Part shown: positions 50,383 through 60,394 of the stretch, piece after piece
How positions within the stretch are numbered: the first letter of the stretch is position 1
Layout: every line of letters starts with the position of its first letter
From: Haliea salexigens DSM 19537
Lineage (GTDB): Bacteria > Pseudomonadota > Gammaproteobacteria > Pseudomonadales > Halieaceae
Assembly (NCBI RefSeq): GCF_000423125.1
Contig: NZ_AUHJ01000011.1
Span: forward strand, 90,225 to 154,224
Length of the DNA: 64,000 nt
Direction of reading: 5' to 3'
Made by a program: the position numbers and the translations under genes
The notes under the pieces: model-generated
Seen by the model: only the letters and a program-made list of their open reading frames with translations
Told to the model about the DNA's origin: nothing
Database searches by the model: none

Positions 50383-50819
50383 TGTATTGCGTGATATGGC
50401 TGCGCCGCAGCACCTTGCTGGCGGGGATGCTGGTGCTTTCCGGTTGTAGCATCTACTCAACGCCGCAGGGCCCGGCACCGATAGAGACGCGTCCCGAGCC
50501 GGGCGTAGTGCAAGAGGACAAGCGGCCCCCGGTGGCGCCACAACCGCCGCCGGCGGCTGAGCCCAATGCTGTTGCAGCCTACGCTGGCCTGCTTGGCAAG
50601 GCGCGCGCCGCGAGCGCCCGGGGCGACTACAACGGCGCACTCTCCCTGCTCGAACGCGCCCAGCGCATCGACCCGGACAGCGCAGAGATCTACCTGGAGC
50701 TGGCCCGCACCTACGCCGCGCAGGGCCAGACAGAGCAGGCCCGCGCAACGGCTGCCCGCGGCACACTGTACTGCCGCAGCGAGAGTGAGTGCGCGGCGCT
50801 GCGGGCGCTGTCGCGCTAG
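50382..50819 (+). CDS. TPR lipoprotein next to PBP1b
   Basis: 145 residues with a lipoprotein signal peptide ending in the lipobox 'VLSGC' (lipidated cysteine near residue 22). A proline-rich linker comes before a tetratricopeptide-like helical pair ('ARGDYNGALSLLERAQRIDP' near residue 84). Its start overlaps the mrcB stop (TGATG). Lipoprotein activators of PBP1b are known in other bacteria (LpoB, LpoP). LpoP is a TPR lipoprotein encoded next to PBP1b in Pseudomonas, so this is a probable LpoP-type activator; that link rests on context. Confidence 0.8.
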   Translation: MYCVIWLRRSTLLAGMLVLSGCSIYSTPQGPAPIETRPEPGVVQEDKRPPVAPQPPPAAEPNAVAAYAGLLGKARAASARGDYNGALSLLERAQRIDPDSAEIYLELARTYAAQGQTEQARATAARGTLYCRSESECAALRALSR

Positions 50820-52294
50820 CGGTTTTCGCAGACCACCTGAAAGCCTTCAGCGGAGGGCTCAAAGCGCAGTTGCTGATTGATGCAGGCGGGGATATCGCCG
50901 GCCGAGTGGCTGACAAAAATGATCTGGGTGTCGCTGTGCGCCGCAATGTGGTCTATCGCCTGCAGCAGTCGCCTGCGGTGGCTGCCATCCAGTCCCAGGG
51001 TCGGTTCGTCCAGCAGCAGTATCAGGGGCGATTTCACCATGGCCCTGGCCAGCAGGACCATGCGTTGCAGGCCGAAGGACAGGGTGTCGTAGCTGTGACC
51101 TGCGAGCTCGCCGATACCCAGCGCGGTGAGCCATGCCTCTGCGCCGCGCCGCTGCAGATCGCCCCAGTCATCGAACAGCCCCACACTGTCGAAGAACCCG
51201 GATACCACCACCTCCACCACCGTCATGGAGCGGGCGAAATTGAGTTGTAACTGTGTGTCGAGCTGACCGTACTTCTGTTTGATCTCCCAGATGCTTTCGC
51301 CGCTGCCGCGCTTGCGGCCAAAGAGCGTGATGTCTTGCCCGTAGGCCTTGTGGTTGTCGCCGGTAATGAGGCTGAGCAGGGTGGTCTTGCCGCAGCCGTT
51401 GGGCCCGGAAACGCAGCAATGCTGGTGGCGGTCGAAGCGCCAGTTGAGCTGTTGCAGCACGGTCAGCTCACCGTAGCGCACACCGACATTGCGCAGCTCC
51501 AGTAACGGGCCTTCAGGTAGCTGGTAGGGACGCGGTGCCGGCGCCGGCAAGGCGGTGAACGGTGGCAGAGGCGGGGCCAGCAGCTGCTGTACTTCCGCGC
51601 GTTCCATCACCTCATCCGGTGCGCCCTGGCACAACACCTGTCCGTCATCCAGCACCAGTACCCGGTCTACCGCGCGGGGAATATCTTCCAGTTGTCGACA
51701 CAGGATGAGCAGGCTCTGCTGCCCCTCGAGCAGGGCGTTGATCGCGCTGTGCATGGCCTGCTGGCTGGCGTGATCCAGGCCATCCAGCGGGCTGTCGAGT
51801 ATCAGCAGTGCAGGGTTGCTGAGCAGCGCGCGCACCAGCAGCGTTTTGCGCATCTCGCCCGTGGAAATATAGCGCAGGCCGCGGTCCAGAATGTGCTCGA
51901 TGCGCAGCCGGGCTATCCAGGCCTGAAACTGTTCATCCGCTGGTTTGCCATCCAGAATGATATCCCGCACACGTGTGCCGGGGTCTGCGGCGTCCGCTCG
52001 GTATTCAGAGTCATCCAGCTTGCGGTCCCGGGCGCACAGCGCCTGGGCCTGTTCGAAGCACACGTAGGCAACCCCGTTGGCGAGCAGCTGCGGTGAGCTG
52101 TGGTAGCTGCCCGAGAAGTGCGTGGCCTGGTGGCTGAGTATGCGGGCCAGGCTGGTTTTACCACTCCCATTCGGCCCCACGCAGGCCCAGTGCTGGCCGC
52201 TCTGCAATGTCCAGCTGAGTTGCCTGAGGGCCGGCTGTGCGCGGTAGACGAGGTTGATATCGCGCAATTCAAGCAGTGTCTGTTGATCGGTCAT
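50816..52294 (-). CDS. ModF-like duplicated ABC ATPase
   Basis: 492 residues (E. coli ModF 490) with two ABC domains. The first has Walker A 'GPNGSGKTSL' near residue 39 and a signature 'YISTGEMRKTLLVRAL' near residue 141. The second has 'GPNGCGKTTLLSLI' near residue 295 and 'LSFGLQRMVLLARAMV' near residue 402, then 'LLLDEPTLGLD'. No transmembrane helices are present. The first signature (STGEM) departs from LSGGQ, as in ModF. ModF's exact role is unsettled, and no molybdate genes are adjacent. Confidence 0.85.
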   Translation of the reverse strand: MTDQQTLLELRDINLVYRAQPALRQLSWTLQSGQHWACVGPNGSGKTSLARILSHQATHFSGSYHSSPQLLANGVAYVCFEQAQALCARDRKLDDSEYRADAADPGTRVRDIILDGKPADEQFQAWIARLRIEHILDRGLRYISTGEMRKTLLVRALLSNPALLILDSPLDGLDHASQQAMHSAINALLEGQQSLLILCRQLEDIPRAVDRVLVLDDGQVLCQGAPDEVMERAEVQQLLAPPLPPFTALPAPAPRPYQLPEGPLLELRNVGVRYGELTVLQQLNWRFDRHQHCCVSGPNGCGKTTLLSLITGDNHKAYGQDITLFGRKRGSGESIWEIKQKYGQLDTQLQLNFARSMTVVEVVVSGFFDSVGLFDDWGDLQRRGAEAWLTALGIGELAGHSYDTLSFGLQRMVLLARAMVKSPLILLLDEPTLGLDGSHRRRLLQAIDHIAAHSDTQIIFVSHSAGDIPACINQQLRFEPSAEGFQVVCENR

Positions 52295-52395
52295 GCGGGT
52301 TTCCCGGTTGTCGGCGGCTTGTCATGGCGTGCCCCGGCTGGCTTAATCAGGGGCCAGTCTGCAGGAATCCGCCGGTGTCTGTCTCTCTGCTGCAC

Positions 52396-52995
52396 ATGAT
52401 CGAAAACCGTCTGGCCGCACACCGGCCGGGCCGGCCGTGGTTGCGGCCTTTGATGAAGCGCTCGGCCGTGGCGCTGGTGTTGCAGGTGCGAGAGGGTGAG
52501 TTGCACATTCTAATGATCAAGCGCGCGGAAAGGGAGGGGGACCCCTGGTCCGGGCACATGGCGTTCCCCGGTGGCCGCATGGATCCGGGTGACGCCCACG
52601 GCTATGCGGTGGCGCTGCGCGAAACGCAGGAAGAGGTGGGGCTGGACTTGGCCCGGCAGGCGCGCTGTATCGGGCGGCTGTCCGACCTCAATGCGCGGCC
52701 CCGCCGGAGCACACTGGGCATGGCGGTGAGTCCTTTTGTGTTCCGCATGGATCGCAACGCACACTTCCAGCTGAATTACGAGGTGGCCGAAGTGGTCTGG
52801 GTGCCGCTGGAGTTTCTTCTCGACAACGCCAACCGCGACACCATGCGTTGGCAACGCAACCGCATAACCCTGAACATGCCCTGCTACCTCTACGGCAAAT
52901 ACCGTATCTGGGGCCTCTCGCTGGCGATGCTGGATGAGCTGATGGACCTTGTCGAAGGCAGCCGCGAGCGGCGCCGCAGCTGGCGTAGGCGTTAG
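52396..52995 (+). CDS. Nudix hydrolase (CoA pyrophosphatase type)
   Basis: 199 residues from ATG 52396; a GTG at 52378 is an alternative, and the frame extends further up without support. The Nudix box lies near residue 63 in 'FPGGRMDPGD' plus 'ALRETQEEVGL' near residue 77, with the R-E-x-x-E-E metal core present. The G-G-R-x-D-P-G-D form and the upstream 'MAFPGG' are those of NudL/CoA pyrophosphatases, which cleave CoA derivatives. It stops 6 bases before the end of the convergent exported-protein gene. Confidence 0.85.
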   Translation: MIENRLAAHRPGRPWLRPLMKRSAVALVLQVREGELHILMIKRAEREGDPWSGHMAFPGGRMDPGDAHGYAVALRETQEEVGLDLARQARCIGRLSDLNARPRRSTLGMAVSPFVFRMDRNAHFQLNYEVAEVVWVPLEFLLDNANRDTMRWQRNRITLNMPCYLYGKYRIWGLSLAMLDELMDLVEGSRERRRSWRRR

Positions 52996-53001
52996 TCGCG
53001 T

Positions 53002-53673
53002 TCAGCGCACGTCGCGCAGGAACTCGCTGGTGTCGAGCATCAACTCACGCAGGGCGGGGTCTTCGCGGCTAGCTTCCTGCAAAGCTTCACGGCTCACCTC
53101 ACCGCGGATATAGGCGCTCAACAGTTCCAGCAGCACGGGTGTCATTTTCGGCTCGTGTTCCCAGCGCGGCGCGTCCACCAGGTTTCCGGTCACCCGCCCG
53201 TCATGCAGTTGCAGCCAGTAACCGCCGCAGCTGGACAGGGTGTAGTCGCCAATCCGGCCGTAGCTGATATTCGGGGTCAGCGGGTCAAAGCCGCCGGGAA
53301 CGGTGTCTGTGATGCGCTGCAGCGCCATGACCCAGCGACTGCCGGCGGGGAACAGCGCGGCTTCGGGGCGGCAGTAGTCACGCGCCTGCAGCCACAGGCG
53401 AATCGTCTCATTGTATTCGCGCCCGCGCAGGATGGTGTCCACGGTCAGGTCGAGTGAATTGCCCTTGCCGCCGACCACGGTCACCGTCGCCACCAGGTCG
53501 GTGGTCGCCTGTACATCCGCGAAGCCGCCCTGCCACAGGCACAGGCAGGATTCCTCGGGCGCCATTTCGCTGTCATCCGTGTCTTCAGCCGTGCTGTCCG
53601 CCTGTGCAGCGCTGGTTGCGAGGACGATGGCCAGCGCCGTCAGCCTGCTGGTGTGCCGCCACTGCCTTTTCAT
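53002..53673 (-). CDS. Exported protein of unknown function
   Basis: 223 residues with a cleavable signal peptide ('LTALAIVLATSAAQA'). The mature start is acidic, then 'ESCLCLWQGGFADVQATTDL' near residue 41 has a C-x-C pair, with further cysteines in 'ARDYCRPE' near residue 98 and 'LSSCGGYWLQ' near residue 147. Such cysteine spacing suggests disulfides in a small beta-rich (netrin/TIMP-like) domain, but this is only my impression. It lies 8 bases upstream of the hemB stop, in line with the hem genes, though no haem role can be shown. Confidence 0.65.
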   Translation of the reverse strand: MKRQWRHTSRLTALAIVLATSAAQADSTAEDTDDSEMAPEESCLCLWQGGFADVQATTDLVATVTVVGGKGNSLDLTVDTILRGREYNETIRLWLQARDYCRPEAALFPAGSRWVMALQRITDTVPGGFDPLTPNISYGRIGDYTLSSCGGYWLQLHDGRVTGNLVDAPRWEHEPKMTPVLLELLSAYIRGEVSREALQEASREDPALRELMLDTSEFLRDVR

Positions 53674-53681
53674 GCCGGTGG

Positions 53682-54704
<1,023 letters not shown>

Positions 54705-55985
54705 TCAGAGGCTGGCGAACGCGCTGCGCGCCGCGGTGAGGGTCTGCTCGATATCGTCGTCGCTGTGGGCCGCGGAGGTAAAGCCGGCCTCGTAGGACGC
54801 CGGCGCGAGGTACACCCCAGCCTCCAGCATCAGGTGGAAGAAGCGGTTGAACGCGGCACCATCGCAGGCCATCACCTGCTGGTAGTTGCTGACATTGGTG
54901 GCATCGGTGAAGAAGCCGCCGAACATGGTGCCCGCGTGATTCGTTGTGAAGGGCACCCCGGCCTCCGCTGCGGCCTGCTCCATGCCACGACAGAGTTGCG
55001 TCGTGCGCTCGAAAATGGGCTCGTAGAAACCGGGAGCTGAGATAACCTCCATGGTAGCCAGGCCCGCCGCCATGGCGATGGGGTTGCCCGAAAGCGTGCC
55101 GGCCTGGTAAACCGGCCCCAGCGGTGCAATCTGTTCCATGATGTGGCGCTTGCCGCCGAACGCACCCACTGGCATACCGCCACCGATCACCTTGCCCAGG
55201 CAAGTGAGATCTGCGTCAATACCATAGAAGCCCTGAGCGCCCTGTAGGCCGAAACGGAACCCGGTCATGACCTCGTCCAGAATCAGTACGCTGCCGTGCG
55301 CATCACACACCTCGCGCAGTGCCTCCAGAAAGCCCGGCTGCGGGGGAATACAGTTCATGTTGCCGGCAACCGGCTCCACAATAATGCAGGCGACGCCGTC
55401 GCCGTGCTCGGCGAAGGCGCGGCGCAGGCCATCAATGTCGTTGTAGGTCAGGGTCATGGTGTGGTCGGCCAGTGCGGCCGGCACACCGGGTGAGCTGGGT
55501 ACGCCCAGGGTGAGTGCCCCGGAGCCCGCCTTCACCAGCAGTGAATCCGAGTGCCCGTGATAGCAACCCTCGAACTTCACGATGGTGTCGCGCCCGGTGA
55601 AGCCCCGCGCCAGGCGTATGGCGCTCATGGTGGCTTCCGTGCCCGAGTTGACCATGCGCACCAGGTCCATGCCGGGCATGATGTCGCAGATGCGGTCAGC
55701 GAGCTGTATTTCCAGCTCGGTGGGTGTGCCGAAGCTGAGCCCTTTGGCCGCCTGGCGGATAACCGCTTCTCGCACGTGTGGGTGATTGTGGCCCATGAGC
55801 ATCGGGCCCCAGGACAGCACGTAGTCGATGTAGCGTTTCCCTTCGCAGTCGTACAGGTAAGCGCCGTCCGCACTGTCGACGAACACGGGGGTGCCGCCCA
55901 CGGCCTTGAAGGCGCGTACCGGGGAGTTCACACCCCCCGGGATGTGCTGCAGGGCGCGCTCGAAAAGTTGCTGTGATGTGGTCAT
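54705..55985 (-). CDS. hemL: Glutamate-1-semialdehyde 2,1-aminomutase
   Basis: 426 residues, the usual length, from ATG 55985 ('[20 protein letters not shown]'). The PLP-binding lysine lies in '[17 protein letters not shown]' near residue 262. The conserved '[17 protein letters not shown]' is near residue 143 and '[11 protein letters not shown]' near residue 240. It makes 5-aminolevulinate from glutamate semialdehyde, the substrate of HemB. The PLP it uses depends on the pathway that includes PdxA. Confidence 0.97.
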   Translation of the reverse strand: MTTSQQLFERALQHIPGGVNSPVRAFKAVGGTPVFVDSADGAYLYDCEGKRYIDYVLSWGPMLMGHNHPHVREAVIRQAAKGLSFGTPTELEIQLADRICDIMPGMDLVRMVNSGTEATMSAIRLARGFTGRDTIVKFEGCYHGHSDSLLVKAGSGALTLGVPSSPGVPAALADHTMTLTYNDIDGLRRAFAEHGDGVACIIVEPVAGNMNCIPPQPGFLEALREVCDAHGSVLILDEVMTGFRFGLQGAQGFYGIDADLTCLGKVIGGGMPVGAFGGKRHIMEQIAPLGPVYQAGTLSGNPIAMAAGLATMEVISAPGFYEPIFERTTQLCRGMEQAAAEAGVPFTTNHAGTMFGGFFTDATNVSNYQQVMACDGAAFNRFFHLMLEAGVYLAPASYEAGFTSAAHSDDDIEQTLTAARSAFASL

Positions 55986-56076
55986 GCAGTCGGTTCCTGG
56001 TTCCTGTGATTGCGGGTGGCGTGCGCGCGGATTATTGCGGTTCGCTGGCAGTATAGACAACCCTGCCCGGCTTCCG

Positions 56077-56496
56077 TCAAAGCGGCCTCACCACCGCCAG
56101 AATGATGATGGTGAAGAGAAACAGCACCGGAACTTCATTGAAGAAGCGGTAGAACACATGGCCGTGCCGGTTGCTGTCGGCATTTGCCTCGCGTACATAG
56201 CGACCGCACTGCAGATGGTACAGTATCAGGCACACCACGCCGGCCAGCTTCAGCCACAGCCACGTGCTGGCTAGATAGTAGCCCGGGTTGGTGCCGATCA
56301 GCGCCAGGCCAAAGGCGACAGTGAGCACCATGAACGGGGTGACGAAGCGGTAGAGCTTGCGTGCCATGACCGCCAGCTGGGCGCGGGTGGCAGCATCCGG
56401 GCTGGCAGCGAAGTACACCAGTATGCGCGGCAGGTAGAACAGGCCGGCGAACCAGCAGACCATGAAAATCAGATGAAATGCCTTGAGCCATAGCAT
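56077..56496 (-). CDS. hemJ: HemJ-type protoporphyrinogen IX oxidase
   Basis: 139 residues, four transmembrane segments. The N-terminal '[22 protein letters not shown]' has the conserved histidine near residue 8 of HemJ, and '[15 protein letters not shown]' near residue 84 and the C-terminal hydrophobic helix fit the family. HemJ converts protoporphyrinogen IX to protoporphyrin IX in proteobacteria without HemG/HemY. It is 91 bases upstream of hemL on the same strand. Confidence 0.88.
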   Translation of the reverse strand: MLWLKAFHLIFMVCWFAGLFYLPRILVYFAASPDAATRAQLAVMARKLYRFVTPFMVLTVAFGLALIGTNPGYYLASTWLWLKLAGVVCLILYHLQCGRYVREANADSNRHGHVFYRFFNEVPVLFLFTIIILAVVRPL

Positions 56497-56547
56497 GCAG
56501 GGAGAGTCCTGTGAGCCAGTGTTGCGGTGGAAACCCAATATTAACAG

Positions 56548-56575
56548 TTATCTGCGCTGAATTTGCTCTTATACT
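56548..56575 (+). promoter_or_regulatory. Candidate sigma-70 promoter for argC
   Basis: TTATCT (56548-56553) and TATACT (56570-56575) are 16 bases apart in the space divergent from hemJ. The -10 is good and the -35 is weak. It is about 65 bases before the argC start. Confidence 0.4.
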
Positions 56576-56589
56576 AAGCTGTTTACTGG

Positions 56590-56610
56590 CAGGCCGCCTG
56601 CGCGGGCCTG
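56590..56610 (+). repeat. Hairpin in the argC 5' leader
   Basis: CAGGCC (56590-56595) and GGCCTG (56605-56610) can form a hairpin in the untranslated leader, followed by TTGAGGTTTTTG. It resembles a weak intrinsic terminator and could attenuate argC. Confidence 0.4.
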
Positions 56611-56638
56611 TTGAGGTTTTTGTATTTCAGGAGGGCGA

Positions 56639-57670
56639 ATGATCAGGGCAGGTATTGTGGGCGGCACCGGATACACCGGTGTTGAGTTGTTGCGCTTGCT
56701 GGCGTCTCACGCCGATGTAGAGGTGGTCGCGATTACCTCGCGCGCCGAGGCGGGTCGCCGGGTGGACGAGCTGTACCCAAACCTCCGTGGTATCTACGAC
56801 CTGACCTTTGCAGAGCCCGATGCAGCACTGTTGGCGGGTTGCGATGTGGTGTTCTTTGCTACACCGCACAATGTGGCCATGCACACGGTGCCCGAGCTGC
56901 TGGCGGCGGGTACGCGCGTGATTGATTTGTCCGCAGATTACCGTATTCGCGATGCCGCGCTGTGGTCGCGCTGGTACGGTGAGCCCCATGCCAGCCCCGA
57001 GTTGCTGGAACGTGCGGTGTACGGCCTGCCCGAAGTGCACCGGGAGAAAATTCGCGACGCACAGCTGCTCTCCTGCCCCGGCTGCTATCCCACGGCCATT
57101 CAGCTTGGCTGGTTGCCACTGCTGGCGGCGGGCAAGGTGGACCCCGGCAGCCTCATAGCCAGCGCCGCCTCCGGCGCCAGCGGCGCAGGGCGCCAGGCAA
57201 AAATCGACAACCTGCTGAGTGAGGTCTCGGGCAGCTTCAAGGCCTACGGGGTGGGTGGTCACCGCCACCTGCCGGAGATTGAACAGGGGCTGGCGGAGGC
57301 CACGACGGAGGCGGTCGCAGTCACGTTCGTGCCGCACCTGCTGCCGATGGTGCGGGGCATTCATGCGACGCTGTTTGCGCGTCTGCGCGAGCCCGCCGAG
57401 GGTTTGCAGGCTCTATTCGAGGAGTACTATGCTGGGGAGCCTTTCGTCGATGTACTTCCGGCTGGCGTGTTTCCGCAAACGCGCACAGTGAAGGGCGCCA
57501 ACCGCTGCCAGCTTTCCATCAATGTGCCGCAGGGCCGCGATACCGTGGTGGTGCTTTCCACGATCGACAACCTGGTGAAAGGCGCTTCCGGGCAGGCGGT
57601 GCAGTGCCTGAATATCATGTTCGGCCTGCCGGAAACCCGCGGTCTGCAGCAGGTGGGTTTGTTGCCTTGA
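56639..57670 (+). CDS. argC: N-acetyl-gamma-glutamyl-phosphate reductase
   Basis: 343 residues, with a strong ribosome site (GGAGG, 5 bases before ATG). '[17 protein letters not shown]' is the NADP-binding loop near residue 5, the catalytic cysteine is in '[17 protein letters not shown]' near residue 147, and '[15 protein letters not shown]' carries the general-base histidine near residue 205. It reduces N-acetylglutamyl phosphate in arginine synthesis. It heads a run with DUF6776 and bactofilin. Confidence 0.97.
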   Translation: MIRAGIVGGTGYTGVELLRLLASHADVEVVAITSRAEAGRRVDELYPNLRGIYDLTFAEPDAALLAGCDVVFFATPHNVAMHTVPELLAAGTRVIDLSADYRIRDAALWSRWYGEPHASPELLERAVYGLPEVHREKIRDAQLLSCPGCYPTAIQLGWLPLLAAGKVDPGSLIASAASGASGAGRQAKIDNLLSEVSGSFKAYGVGGHRHLPEIEQGLAEATTEAVAVTFVPHLLPMVRGIHATLFARLREPAEGLQALFEEYYAGEPFVDVLPAGVFPQTRTVKGANRCQLSINVPQGRDTVVVLSTIDNLVKGASGQAVQCLNIMFGLPETRGLQQVGLLP

Positions 57671-57677
57671 GGTGTCT

Positions 57678-58430
57678 GTGAGCAGTGGCTCGGAGCGCTA
57701 CCGCACGGTGGTGCGGCGCTACCATGTCCGGCATCATCAATTCGTGGTTCTGGGACTGGCGCTTGCGGCATCGATAGTGCTGCTGGCAGGGTTTCTACTC
57801 GGTCGTCAGGCCGCATTCAGTGGCTCTGGCATCGATCCGGTGAAATACCGTGAGCAGGGCAAGGCATTGCGCGCCGCCCTGGCGGACAGCGCGGAGCTGA
57901 ATCGGCAGGTAGGTGTGATGGCCGCGCGGCACGACGTGGACCGCGCCGCCCTGGAGCTTGTGCGGCAGGAACTGGCCGAGCAGAAGGAGTTGATCGCCGG
58001 CTTGGAGGAGGGGGTGCGCTTTTATCGCAGCCTGATGACCCCCGGTGAAATTGCCCAGGGGTTCAGCTTGCGTTCGATTGAGCTGGTGCTGCGCGATGAG
58101 CCCGGTCGCTACGGCTTCCGCATTGTGGCGCAGCAGGAGGCGCGCAAACACAGTACCCTGCAAGGGGAGCTGTATGCGGAGATTACCGGTCAGCAGGCGG
58201 GTCAGGCGCGCAGTTATCCGCTGTTTGAGTTGAGCCCCGATATCGAGCACAGCGTGCTGCCCCTGCGTTTTCGCTATTTCCAGTCGATAGAGGGCGACCT
58301 CGTGTTGCCTGAAGGCTTTGAACCGCAGGCCGTCAGCGTTGTGGCGACCGTGACCGCACCGCGCAAGGCGGAAGTGCGCGAGCAATATCCGTGGCAGGTA
58401 CAGGAGAGGTTTACACATGTGGGGAAATAA
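57678..58430 (+). CDS. DUF6776 family inner-membrane protein
   Basis: About 250 residues from GTG 57678 (GAGG 5 bases before); GTG 57672 is an alternative. One transmembrane helix ('VVLGLALAASIVLLAGFLLG', near residues 22-45) is followed by a coiled-coil-like stretch to about residue 110 rich in E, R and L, then a soluble beta-rich domain. The family is known only from gene order beside bactofilin. Its 3' end overlaps the bactofilin gene by 14 bases, which suggests a joint role at the envelope. Confidence 0.75.
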   Translation: MSSGSERYRTVVRRYHVRHHQFVVLGLALAASIVLLAGFLLGRQAAFSGSGIDPVKYREQGKALRAALADSAELNRQVGVMAARHDVDRAALELVRQELAEQKELIAGLEEGVRFYRSLMTPGEIAQGFSLRSIELVLRDEPGRYGFRIVAQQEARKHSTLQGELYAEITGQQAGQARSYPLFELSPDIEHSVLPLRFRYFQSIEGDLVLPEGFEPQAVSVVATVTAPRKAEVREQYPWQVQERFTHVGK

Positions 58431-58851
58431 ACGCGGGACGTCGGCAGTCGCCGGAGGCACGACGTTGATATCTCGCGATACACAGTTTATTGGCACCATC
58501 CACTTCAGTGGCAATCTGGAAATCGAGGGCGAAGTGGTGGGCGATGTGCTCGCCGCGCCGGGTGCCGATGCGGTGGTCCGCCTGGTGGAGGCCGGCCGTA
58601 TCCAGGGTGAAATCCGCGCACCCCGGGTGATGATTAACGGCGCCGTTGAAGGGGCCGTGCATGCGACCAGACACCTGGAGCTGGCGCCGCGCGCGCGCGT
58701 CTCCGGGGATGTGCACTACCACATTATCGAGATGGCGGCGGGCGCGGAAGTCAATGGGCGCCTGCTGCACTGTATGGAGCCGGAAGAGGCGTCCGCGGCA
58801 CCCGCGGCGGTGTTTCTCGGCCAGCAGGATGCCGTTGCTAAAGTTGACTAA
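58417..58851 (+). CDS. Bactofilin family protein
   Basis: 144 residues. The core (about residues 18-110) is a run of short repeats such as 'LEIEGEVVGDV' and 'GRIQGEIRAPRVMINGAVEG' that build the right-handed beta-helix of bactofilins (DUF583). Bactofilins polymerise without nucleotide into membrane-bound filaments linked to cell shape and peptidoglycan hydrolases. An M23 peptidase (mepM) lies nearby on the other strand, a pairing often seen for bactofilins. Its stop lies inside the IscR-like site for erpA. Confidence 0.93.
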   Translation: MWGNKRGTSAVAGGTTLISRDTQFIGTIHFSGNLEIEGEVVGDVLAAPGADAVVRLVEAGRIQGEIRAPRVMINGAVEGAVHATRHLELAPRARVSGDVHYHIIEMAAGAEVNGRLLHCMEPEEASAAPAAVFLGQQDAVAKVD

Positions 58852-58864
58852 AATAGTCGGACTT
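58840..58864 (+). promoter_or_regulatory. IscR type 1-like operator at erpA
   Basis: A GACT-N5-AGTC core (58846-58849, 58855-58858) with flanking bases agrees with the published gammaproteobacterial type 1 IscR motif at 21 of 25 positions by my count. It covers the -35 element of the erpA promoter, the position expected for repression by [2Fe-2S]-IscR. IscR itself is not in this window. Confidence 0.75.
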
Positions 58865-58872
58865 ACCATAAT
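58844..58872 (+). promoter_or_regulatory. Sigma-70 promoter for erpA
   Basis: TTGACT (58844-58849) and CATAAT (58867-58872) are 17 bases apart, five of six matches each. The start would be near 58879, giving a leader of about 40 bases. It overlaps the end of the bactofilin gene. Confidence 0.75.
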
Positions 58873-58886
58873 AGCGCCATTATGGT
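58865..58886. repeat. Perfect 8-base inverted repeat over the erpA -10
   Basis: ACCATAAT and ATTATGGT flank AGCGCC, with the -10 in the left arm. It could be a second operator or a leader hairpin. The arm spacing does not fit the IscR type 2 motif. Confidence 0.5.
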
Positions 58887-58919
58887 CATTGCGGGGGAAC
58901 GTGTACCCCGGAGAAAGGT

Positions 58920-59273
58920 ATGTCGGTAGCTGAAGCATTCAATCCCGCCGGGATCAATCTGACCGCCCGTGCTGTGAACAAGGTGCGCGAGTTGGTGGAA
59001 GAGGAGGAAAACCCTTCGCTGAAGCTGCGTGTCTACATTACCGGCGGCGGCTGTTCGGGCTTTCAGTACGGCTTCACGTTCGAGGACAGCGGCGCGGAAG
59101 ACGATACCGTGATCGAGCGGGAAGGTGTTTCTGTGTTGGTTGACCCGATGAGCTTCCAGTATCTCGTCGGCTCGGAGGTCGACTACACCGAGGGGCTGGA
59201 AGGTGCACGCTTCGTCATAAACAATCCCAACGCCACGACCACCTGCGGTTGCGGCGCATCGTTTTCTATCTGA
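58920..59273 (+). CDS. erpA: Iron-sulfur cluster insertion protein ErpA
   Basis: 117 residues, A-type carrier. Three cluster-binding cysteines are present: '[11 protein letters not shown]' near residue 43 and 'TTCGCGASF' at residues 107-115. ErpA delivers [4Fe-4S] clusters to apoenzymes such as those of isoprenoid synthesis. GGAG is 6 bases before the ATG. It has its own promoter with an IscR-like site. Its end overlaps the convergent anmK gene by 8 bases. Confidence 0.95.
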   Translation: MSVAEAFNPAGINLTARAVNKVRELVEEEENPSLKLRVYITGGGCSGFQYGFTFEDSGAEDDTVIEREGVSVLVDPMSFQYLVGSEVDYTEGLEGARFVINNPNATTTCGCGASFSI

Positions 59274-60393
59274 CCGCGCCAGGATAGATGCCGCCGAGGA
59301 CGCGCGCGCCCTCGGCACCGGTCACGGCGGCGGCGTTGCCGCTGGTTCCATGCAGGGTTCTCCACGCCAGCCAGGCAAAAGCGGCACCCTCTACCCACTC
59401 CGGTTCCAGCCCCAGCTCCGCCGTTGAATAAAGTTGCGCGGGTTGCAGACGCCGATAGAGCCGGCGCATCAGGTCGGTGTTGTAGGCGCCGCCGCCGCAC
59501 ACGTAAGCCTCGTGCACTGGCAGTTCGCTGTCGAGAATGCTGTCAGCTATGCATTGCGCGGTAAATTCCGCGAGGGTCGCCTGCACATCCTGGGGGCTGG
59601 CCTCGGGTGCCGCGCCGAGGCAGTCAGTCAGCCACGCCATGTTGAACGCTTCCTTGCCGGTGCTGCGTGGGCCTCGACAAGCGAGATAGGGGTGGGTGCC
59701 CAGTTGCTCCAGTAGTGGCTTGTGTACCGTGCCTTCCGCGGACCAGGCGCCGTCGCGGTCGTAGCGCTCGCCGCAGTGCTGGTGCACCCAGTGGTCAAGC
59801 AGCGTGTTCCCCGGCCCCGTGTCATAACCCGTGAGCAGTGCATCGCCCGCGAGCAGGCTTATATTGGCGATACCACCAATATTGATGATTGCCCGGTTCA
59901 CGTTCATTTTGGCAAACATGGCCGCGTGGAAAGCGGGCGCAAGGGGAGCGCCTTCGCCGCCTGCGGCGACATCGCGGCGTCGGAAGTCCGCAACGGTGGT
60001 GATGCCGGTGCGCTCGGCAATGGTGTTCGGGTCACCGATCTGGAGGGTAAACGCCGTGCCGTTGCCTGCTGAGGGCGGCCGGTGTCGAATGGTCTGGCCG
60101 TGGCTGCCGATCGCCATAACGTCAGCGGCCTGGACCTTGGCGCGCTGTAGCAGGGCGTTGCAGGCCTCTGCAAAGGCGGCGCCCAGCTGGCGGTCCAGTA
60201 CGCCCATGCGTTCAATTTCGTTGTCGCCCGGCTGGCTGATGTCGGCGATTGCCTGGCGCAGTGCGGGCGCAATGGGATGCTCCAGCGTGGCCTGTATCTC
60301 AAGTCCGTGATCAGAAATGCTGGCAAGGACAGCATCAATGCTATCGATGCTGGTCCCGGACATGAGTCCTATGCACAGGTCGCCGCCGGACAC
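59266..60393 (-). CDS. anmK: 1,6-anhydro-N-acetylmuramic acid kinase
   Basis: 375 residues from GTG 60393, one base after the mepM stop; longer frames run inside mepM and are not family-like. '[18 protein letters not shown]' marks the N-terminal ATPase motif near residue 7, and '[13 protein letters not shown]' lies near residue 170. It hydrolyses and phosphorylates anhydro-MurNAc to MurNAc-6-phosphate in wall recycling. In the Pseudomonas route it joins AmgK and MurU via MupP and MurQ-independent steps. It is coupled to mepM, a murein hydrolase. Confidence 0.95.
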   Translation of the reverse strand: MSGGDLCIGLMSGTSIDSIDAVLASISDHGLEIQATLEHPIAPALRQAIADISQPGDNEIERMGVLDRQLGAAFAEACNALLQRAKVQAADVMAIGSHGQTIRHRPPSAGNGTAFTLQIGDPNTIAERTGITTVADFRRRDVAAGGEGAPLAPAFHAAMFAKMNVNRAIINIGGIANISLLAGDALLTGYDTGPGNTLLDHWVHQHCGERYDRDGAWSAEGTVHKPLLEQLGTHPYLACRGPRSTGKEAFNMAWLTDCLGAAPEASPQDVQATLAEFTAQCIADSILDSELPVHEAYVCGGGAYNTDLMRRLYRRLQPAQLYSTAELGLEPEWVEGAAFAWLAWRTLHGTSGNAAAVTGAEGARVLGGIYPGAVR

Positions 60394-60394
60394 C

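Noticed and set aside
58865..58886. IscR type 2 site
   Set aside because: The CCxYA and TRxGG halves are present but 10 bases apart instead of 7.
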